Both the position numbers and the translations under genes were made by a program. 64,000 nucleotides of DNA from Devosia pacifica (GTDB lineage: Bacteria; Pseudomonadota; Alphaproteobacteria; Rhizobiales; Devosiaceae). Numbering within the stretch: the first letter of the stretch is position 1; each line of letters opens with the position of its first letter. The notes under the pieces were generated by a model. The model was not told the DNA's origin. It saw only the letters and a program-made list of their open reading frames with translations, and searched no databases. Of this stretch, positions 59,511 through 64,000 are shown piece by piece. Location of the stretch: positions 186,001 to 250,000 of the forward strand of contig NZ_BMZE01000004.1 of the NCBI RefSeq assembly GCF_014652635.1. Reading direction: 5' to 3'.

Positions 59511-60863
59511 TCAGCACATTGCCGGATCGTAAGGCCCAAGCTCGCCCTCGAAGAAATCGGGCGCATAGGTAACGTTGTCCCGTGAGGCGGTGGAGACGAC
59601 TTCGAGCAGATCGAATTCGTTTGACGGGTTCTCCTTGCCCTGCACCACGAAGACGTCCTTGAAGCACTGATGGTCGGCGCCGCGATAGAGCGTCGGCCCA
59701 TTGCCGAGCCCGTCGAATTCGTAGTCCTCGAGCGCGCGGATCACTTCGGGCGGGTAGAACGTGCCGGCCCGTTCCGCAGCATCGGCATAGAGCAGCGTCT
59801 GCACGTAGGATGTATGCGCGGCCTGTGATGGTGGCCGGCCATACTTTGCGCCGAACGAGTTGGTGAAAGCCTTGCTGCCTTCATCCTGCTGGCTCCAGTA
59901 CCAGTTCGAGGTACCAAAAACGCCCTGCATGGCGTTGCCGGCGCCGGCCGCCATCAGGTCGGACACCAGCGGCAGCACGATCTGGAAGTTCTTGCCGTTT
60001 GCCTGGCGGTCCTTGAGGCCGAATTGCACCGCCTGCGTCAGCGAGTTGACGCCATCAAACCCGTAATGGTTGAGGATCAGCACGTCGGCGCCCGAATTAA
60101 GCACGGGTGTGATGTATTGCGAGAAGTCGCCGGCGCCGACAGGCGTGCGGACGGTCTCTGCAGTTTCCCAGCCGAGCGCCTCGGTAGCGGCGATCATCGA
60201 TTCTTCCTGGGTCCAGCCCCAGGTATAATCGGCAGTCAAATGGTAGGCGCGTCGATCGGTGCCGTATGCATCGCCGAGCTGCGGCCCGAGGCCGATACCG
60301 GACTGATAGGCGTTGAAGAAATGCCGGAAGCCATAGCGGCGGCGATCCTTGCCGGTGGTATCGTTCGAGTGCGTCAGCGCCGCCATGAAGATCACGCCCA
60401 TTTCCTGGCAGAGACCCTGTACGGCAATGGCAACACCGGATGAGGACCCGCCCGATATCATCAGCGCCCCGTCGCGCTCGATCATGCGGCGGGCAGAGTC
60501 ACGGGCCGCATCGGACTGGGTCTGCGTGTCACCCGTCACATAAGCGACGCGCTTGCCGAGAATGCCGTTGCCGGTCAGCGCATCGGACGAGAAATGCGGG
60601 ATCATCCCGCCATCGCCTTCGCCGTTGAGATGCTCGACCGCCAGTTCGAACGCGCGCAGCTCGTCGGCGCCCTCATCGGCATAGGCGCCGGTCAGTGGCA
60701 CGTTGAAACCGAGCGTTACAGTGTCCCCGGTTGGGGCGTTGCAGAATTCCTGAGCGAAGGCACTACGTGAAAAGATATAGGGGGAAACTCCGGTCGCCAG
60801 CACGCCGGCAAGGCCGGTCTTGATGAGCCGGCGACGGCTGATGCCCTTCTTGAAATTCGTCAT
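59511..60863 (-). CDS. ABC transporter substrate-binding protein, amino acid/amide type (family 6)
   Basis: 450 residues from ATG 60863 with SD GGAGGAGG. A Tat signal, SRRRLIKTGLAGVLATG, is followed by cleavage near FSRSAFAQEF. The mature protein begins with FNVPLTGAYADEGADELRAFELAVEHLNG, as in LivJ/UrtA proteins, and has GGSSSGVAIAVQGLCQEMGV and ADYTWGWTQEE stretches. It is longer than LivJ (about 370), like binding proteins for amides or short-chain acids. It heads the liv operon and is divergent from the ScfR-like gene. Confidence 0.93.
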   Translation of the reverse strand: MTNFKKGISRRRLIKTGLAGVLATGVSPYIFSRSAFAQEFCNAPTGDTVTLGFNVPLTGAYADEGADELRAFELAVEHLNGEGDGGMIPHFSSDALTGNGILGKRVAYVTGDTQTQSDAARDSARRMIERDGALMISGGSSSGVAIAVQGLCQEMGVIFMAALTHSNDTTGKDRRRYGFRHFFNAYQSGIGLGPQLGDAYGTDRRAYHLTADYTWGWTQEESMIAATEALGWETAETVRTPVGAGDFSQYITPVLNSGADVLILNHYGFDGVNSLTQAVQFGLKDRQANGKNFQIVLPLVSDLMAAGAGNAMQGVFGTSNWYWSQQDEGSKAFTNSFGAKYGRPPSQAAHTSYVQTLLYADAAERAGTFYPPEVIRALEDYEFDGLGNGPTLYRGADHQCFKDVFVVQGKENPSNEFDLLEVVSTASRDNVTYAPDFFEGELGPYDPAMC

Positions 60864-60976
60864 ATGGTCCTCCTCCAAAAGCCGATGCGGTCCGTTCTTG
60901 TCGGGACTCGCACTGCTGGACCAACTATTCGCCTGTCAGATAATCCATTCAACAGGTCATTGTGAAACAACGATAA

Positions 60977-61029
60977 TTTTGTAAACACTTGCACTTTCAC
61001 GCGCCTTGTGTTGTCAATATCTTTACAAG
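60977..61029. promoter_or_regulatory. Inverted TTGTAAA sites in the liv/ScfR spacer
   Basis: TTTTGTAAAC (60977-60986) and its mirror CTTTACAAG (61021-61029) lie in the spacer. RamB/ScfR-type regulators bind motifs of the TTTGCAAA kind, so these may be sites for the ScfR-like protein controlling itself and possibly liv. Confidence 0.45.
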
Positions 61030-61044
61030 AAGTAAGGGGAATAC

Positions 61045-62631
61045 ATGCGTGCGCCGATCGGGCTGAGGATCAGCACGCGTCGCAAGGCGCTGGAGCAATC
61101 GCAGGCCGGGTTAGCGCGGCAGGTGGGAATATCGCCGAGTTATCTGAACCTGATCGAAGCCAACAAGCGCGAGGTCGGTGGCACGCTGTTGCGTCGCATC
61201 GCCGAACATCTTGGGATCGACGTCGGCGACCTGACAGGCGAGAGCGAGCATCGCCTCATTCACGAACTCGAGGAGGCGCTGGCGGATCCGGTTCTTCGCA
61301 ATGCCGGCCTTCCGCATGACGCTGCCCACGCGCTCGTTGCACAAAACCCCGCCGTCGCCCAGGCTTTGGTGACGCTTTATCGTGCCTACGCCTCTGCCAG
61401 CGCCACCGCGGACGCCTATGCGCACCGCCTGCGCACCGATCCGCTTCTGTCCGAGTTGTTGCATCAGGTGCTCTCGGGCATCACCGGCGTGCGTTCCAGC
61501 GCCGAGATCCTTGAAGACGTGCCGGATCTCGATGAGCCCGAGCGGGATCGCTTCATTGCCGCGATCGGGCGTGAAACCCGCACTCTGAGCGAAGTGGCGC
61601 GCAATCTCATCGGCCAGTTCGACAACGCGAGCGAAACAAGCCGCTCGGCTTTGCCGCGTCGTGAACTCGACGATCTGATTTTTGCCAGCGACAACCACTT
61701 TCCGGCTCTCGAAGCCGCCGCGGAATCCTTGCGAGCCGAAATCGACGCTACGGGGCCCTTTGGCGAGGAGACTCTGGTTGGCATGCTTGAGGCGCAGCAT
61801 GGCATTTGTGTGGTCCGCGGAGTGCGCGAGGGCAGGGATGCGCGCGGCTATCCGGCTCAGTACGGCTTCGATGAAGACAGCCGCGCCTTCTGGTTCCGCA
61901 ACACCACTACCTACGCTACACGCCAATTCCAGTTGGCGCGTCTCTTCGGTGAAATAAGGAGCCCAGGCGTTCTCGATCAGGCGATTCAGTCGCCGATCCT
62001 GACTTCGAACGCGTCACGAAGCGCCGCGCGACGGGCACTGAGTTCCTACCTCGCCGGGGCCCTTGTGTTTCCGTATCTCGATTTCTTTCAGTCTGCAGAA
62101 GCTGCGCGCTACGACATCGACACCCTGCGCGAGCGCTACAGCGCCAGCTTTGAGCAGGTCGCGCATCGCCTTGTGACTCTCAGGCATCCCCGGGGGGCGG
62201 GTGTTCCATTCGGTTTTCTGCGCTCGGACCCTGCCGGGCGGCTGACCAAGCACTTTCCGCTGCCCGGGCTGCTCTTGCCGAGCAGCGGCCACGCATGCCC
62301 GCTCTGGGCGATCTTCACCGCCTTCCGAACGCCTGATAGCACCGTGCGTCAGGTCGTGCAGTTCTCCAGCGGCTCCCGCTACATGTTCATTGCCCGCACC
62401 ACCTCAAAGCGTGTGGCCGGCTTCTCGGATCAGGCAATGCCGATCTCGGTGATGCTGGCATGCGACGTTCTGCATGCCGATCGCACTGTTTATGGCGACG
62501 GTCTCGATCTTGCGGACGCGCGTGCAGATGTTCCTGTTGGTCCCGCCTGTCGCCTCTGCACCCGCATTGACTGCCCGAGCCGGCAGGAGCCTGCACTGAC
62601 CCCATCCGGAGCGGACGAGGGACGCCTTTAG
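61045..62631 (+). CDS. XRE-type short-chain fatty acyl-CoA regulator (ScfR/RamB-like)
   Basis: 528 residues. The N-terminal XRE helix-turn-helix reads LEQSQAGLARQVGISPSYLN (near residues 17-36), then LIEANKREVGGTLLRRIAEHLG. The centre resembles the IrrE/ImmA peptidase-like domain, but where HExxH peptidases read AHELGHL this protein has QLARLFGEI, so it is not a protease. The C-terminal domain includes SASFEQVAHRLVTL and ends with a cysteine cluster CRLCTRIDCPSR. Relatives in actinobacteria and alphaproteobacteria sense acyl-CoAs and control acetate and propionate genes. It is upstream of a receiver protein and a symporter-linked kinase. Confidence 0.88.
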   Translation: MRAPIGLRISTRRKALEQSQAGLARQVGISPSYLNLIEANKREVGGTLLRRIAEHLGIDVGDLTGESEHRLIHELEEALADPVLRNAGLPHDAAHALVAQNPAVAQALVTLYRAYASASATADAYAHRLRTDPLLSELLHQVLSGITGVRSSAEILEDVPDLDEPERDRFIAAIGRETRTLSEVARNLIGQFDNASETSRSALPRRELDDLIFASDNHFPALEAAAESLRAEIDATGPFGEETLVGMLEAQHGICVVRGVREGRDARGYPAQYGFDEDSRAFWFRNTTTYATRQFQLARLFGEIRSPGVLDQAIQSPILTSNASRSAARRALSSYLAGALVFPYLDFFQSAEAARYDIDTLRERYSASFEQVAHRLVTLRHPRGAGVPFGFLRSDPAGRLTKHFPLPGLLLPSSGHACPLWAIFTAFRTPDSTVRQVVQFSSGSRYMFIARTTSKRVAGFSDQAMPISVMLACDVLHADRTVYGDGLDLADARADVPVGPACRLCTRIDCPSRQEPALTPSGADEGRL

Positions 62632-62715
62632 AGCATGAGGCTTGGAGTTTGATTGAGTTTGCGCTTTTATGCAGCGGTCTGCGGGTTGGAGGATCCGGCG
62701 GACAAAGGGGGGAAA

Positions 62716-63099
62716 TTGGCAGTAGACGTTCTCATTGCAGAGGACGAGCCGAGCATATTGGAGGCGCTCGACTTCATTCTGCGGCGCGCGGGTTGGACCA
62801 TCCGCTCCGTTACCGATGGTGAAGCCGTACTCGAGGCGGTGCGCCGCGAGCGGCCACGCATGCTCCTGCTCGATGTGATGTTGCCCAAGCGCAGCGGCTT
62901 CGAAGTGCTTAAGCAGATCCGCGCAACCGACGATCTCAAGCGCATTCCCGTACTGGTGCTGACCGCCAAGGGACAGGCGCAGGATCGCCGGGTGGCGGAG
63001 GAATTGCAGGCCGACGCCTTCGTCACCAAGCCCTACGCGAATGCCGAGGTAATCGAAACCGTGCGCCGATTGCTCGATAGCTCGAACATCTGGCAATAA
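62716..63099 (+). CDS. Receiver-only response regulator
   Basis: 127 residues from TTG 62716, which has a strong SD AAAGGGGGG six bases upstream; earlier in-frame starts lack one and add non-homologous residues. A complete CheY-like receiver domain: acidic pocket AEDEPS (Asp10, Glu11), phospho-acceptor Asp53 in LLLDVMLPKRSG, Thr in VLVLTAKG and Lys in VTKPY. There is no output domain. It is probably phosphorylated by the sensor kinase that starts at 63337 and signals by protein contact. Confidence 0.9.
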   Translation: MAVDVLIAEDEPSILEALDFILRRAGWTIRSVTDGEAVLEAVRRERPRMLLLDVMLPKRSGFEVLKQIRATDDLKRIPVLVLTAKGQAQDRRVAEELQADAFVTKPYANAEVIETVRRLLDSSNIWQ

Positions 63100-63103
63100 G
63101 CGC

Positions 63104-63337
63104 ATGCGGGGAAAGCTGGAAAGCACAGCCCTGCTGCTGACCCTCGCAAGCATTCTGCTCATCATGCCGCCCATCGCCTATCTGTTTCAGTGGCAGGCGC
63201 GACTGTTCGGCGTACCCGTCGAGGTGATCTATCTGTTCACGGTCTGGGGCGGGCTAGTCCTCTGTTCGGCGCTGCTGTCCCGCCGGTTGCCGCCGCAGAC
63301 ACCACCGTCCGGCGATGATGACGGAGGCAGCGGCTGA
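63104..63337 (+). CDS. Small two-helix membrane protein
   Basis: 77 residues with two hydrophobic segments, LLLTLASILLIMPPIAYLF and VIYLFTVWGGLVLCSALLS, and an acidic glycine-rich tail (GDDDGGSG). It resembles in size and layout the small partners found beside sodium:solute symporters. It starts four bases after the receiver gene and its TGA overlaps the ATG of the symporter-linked kinase, so it is probably a subunit or chaperone of that protein. Confidence 0.75.
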   Translation: MRGKLESTALLLTLASILLIMPPIAYLFQWQARLFGVPVEVIYLFTVWGGLVLCSALLSRRLPPQTPPSGDDDGGSG

Positions 63338-64000
63338 TGCTGTCCGCGGACCTCGTTATCGCGACAGCTATCGGCTATGTCGGGCTGCTCTTCCTCATCG
63401 CCTATTTCGGCGACCGCCAGTCGCGCAAGGGCGCGGGCGGGTTCCTGCGCTCTCCCTTCGTTTATACGCTGTCGATCTCGGTCTATTGCACCAGCTGGAC
63501 CTTTTACGGCGCGGTAGGCTCGGCTGCTCGCAACGGTCTCGAATTTCTCGCAATCTACCTCGGGCCAACCGTTTTCTTTGTCGGCTGGTGGTTCATGCTG
63601 CGCCGGCTGGTGCGCATAAGTCATGATCAGCGGATCACCTCGGTCGCCGACCTGTTGTCCTCGCGCTTTGGTAAATCCAGCCGCCTTGCGGTGCTCGTTA
63701 CCGTCATCGCGCTGATCGCGATCGCGCCATACATCGCGCTGCAGCTCAAGGCTGTGACATCGTCAATCCAGGCCATCGCCGGTGCATCCGAGTTCTCGCA
63801 GGGTCGCCTGCGGGGCATAGACGAGGCCGGTCTGGCGCTCGCGGTGGCTGCCGGCATGGCAGTCTTCACCATTCTCTTCGGCACCCGCAATGTCGATGCC
63901 AAGGAGCAGCACCATGGCGTTGTGGCGGCCATCGCGTTCGAAGCCATCGTCAAGCTGACAGCCCTGGTCGCCGTCGGCATCTTCGTCGTCTATGTCGGTG
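63337..64000 (+). CDS. Sodium/solute symporter-linked sensor kinase, N-terminal part (3' end outside window)
   Basis: 221 codons up to the window edge. From ATG 63337 the product begins MLSADLVIATAIGYVGLLFL and continues with YTLSISVYCTSWTFYGAVGS and ITSVADLLSSRFGKSSRLA. These are the first helices of the SLC5-like symporter domain in CrbS/ActS-type histidine kinases; ordinary acetate permeases read differently here. I infer a full protein with symporter, PAS and kinase domains, but only the symporter part is visible. CrbS relatives control acetyl-CoA synthetase, which agrees with the ScfR-like regulator upstream. Confidence 0.85.
   Translation, partial: MLSADLVIATAIGYVGLLFLIAYFGDRQSRKGAGGFLRSPFVYTLSISVYCTSWTFYGAVGSAARNGLEFLAIYLGPTVFFVGWWFMLRRLVRISHDQRITSVADLLSSRFGKSSRLAVLVTVIALIAIAPYIALQLKAVTSSIQAIAGASEFSQGRLRGIDEAGLALAVAAGMAVFTILFGTRNVDAKEQHHGVVAAIAFEAIVKLTALVAVGIFVVYVG

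Overview
The window is a GC-rich, densely packed stretch of an alphaproteobacterial chromosome. The gene families point to Hyphomicrobiales (a rhizobium- or Devosia-like soil or water bacterium): an aquaporin-type arsenic operon as in Sinorhizobium, an alpha-galactoside-type ABC system headed by a GH4 enzyme, a TAXI-TRAP transporter and a ScfR-type regulator. The genus is inference. I see no insertion sequence, prophage, CRISPR array or replication origin. There is one RNA gene, tRNA-Ser(GCU) at 42422-42514 on the minus strand.

Layout, left to right. 2-5808 (+): the end of a tripartite tricarboxylate transporter permease, then a fumarase/aspartase-type lyase, an M20 amidohydrolase, an MmgE/PrpD protein, a GNAT acetyltransferase and a chloramphenicol-phosphotransferase-like kinase. 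5805-8527 (-): a five-gene arsenic operon, arsR-arsC(LMW type)-aqpS-arsC(glutaredoxin type)-arsH. 8692-12779: a MarR gene divergent from a membrane flavin reductase, and a TetR gene divergent from a two-gene ABC exporter. 12961-19722 (+): a DctB/DctD-like two-component system next to a TAXI-TRAP transporter, facing pckA (20134-21726, -). An eroded ABC-ATPase fragment lies between them. 21901-28958 (-): a six-gene operon with an Opp/Dpp-type ABC importer, an isochorismatase-fold hydrolase and an MFS carrier, divergent from a FadR-type GntR gene. 29889-40625: an AraC gene divergent from a GH4 glycosidase, a second Opp-type importer, a beta-propeller protein and a small RidA-like protein. 40885-43588: a LysR gene, a SnoaL-like gene fused to a broken SDR fragment, the tRNA, and a ketopantoate-reductase-like gene.

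43585-55724 is the most unusual block. It is a divergent sugar regulon with a CUT1 ABC importer, a LacI regulator, a predicted cytosolic 828-residue carbohydrate-active protein, a NagB-like protein, a Gfo/Idh oxidoreductase, a double-SIS isomerase/deaminase and a ROK kinase. The NagB-like and ROK proteins both lack residues thought to define their families. I infer uptake and intracellular breakdown of an unidentified amino-sugar-containing oligosaccharide.

55728-60863 (-) is a complete livFGMH transporter with its binding protein. 61045-64000 (+) holds a ScfR/RamB-like regulator, a receiver-only response regulator, a small membrane protein and the start of a symporter-linked sensor kinase of the CrbS type. 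That set points to sensing of short-chain fatty acids such as acetate.

Two patterns recur. Divergent regulator/target pairs carry clear palindromes between them (ArsR, MarR, TetR, GntR, LysR, LacI, ScfR). Four separate solute-binding-protein genes are followed at once by strong hairpins, which suggests the binding protein is made in excess over the membrane parts.
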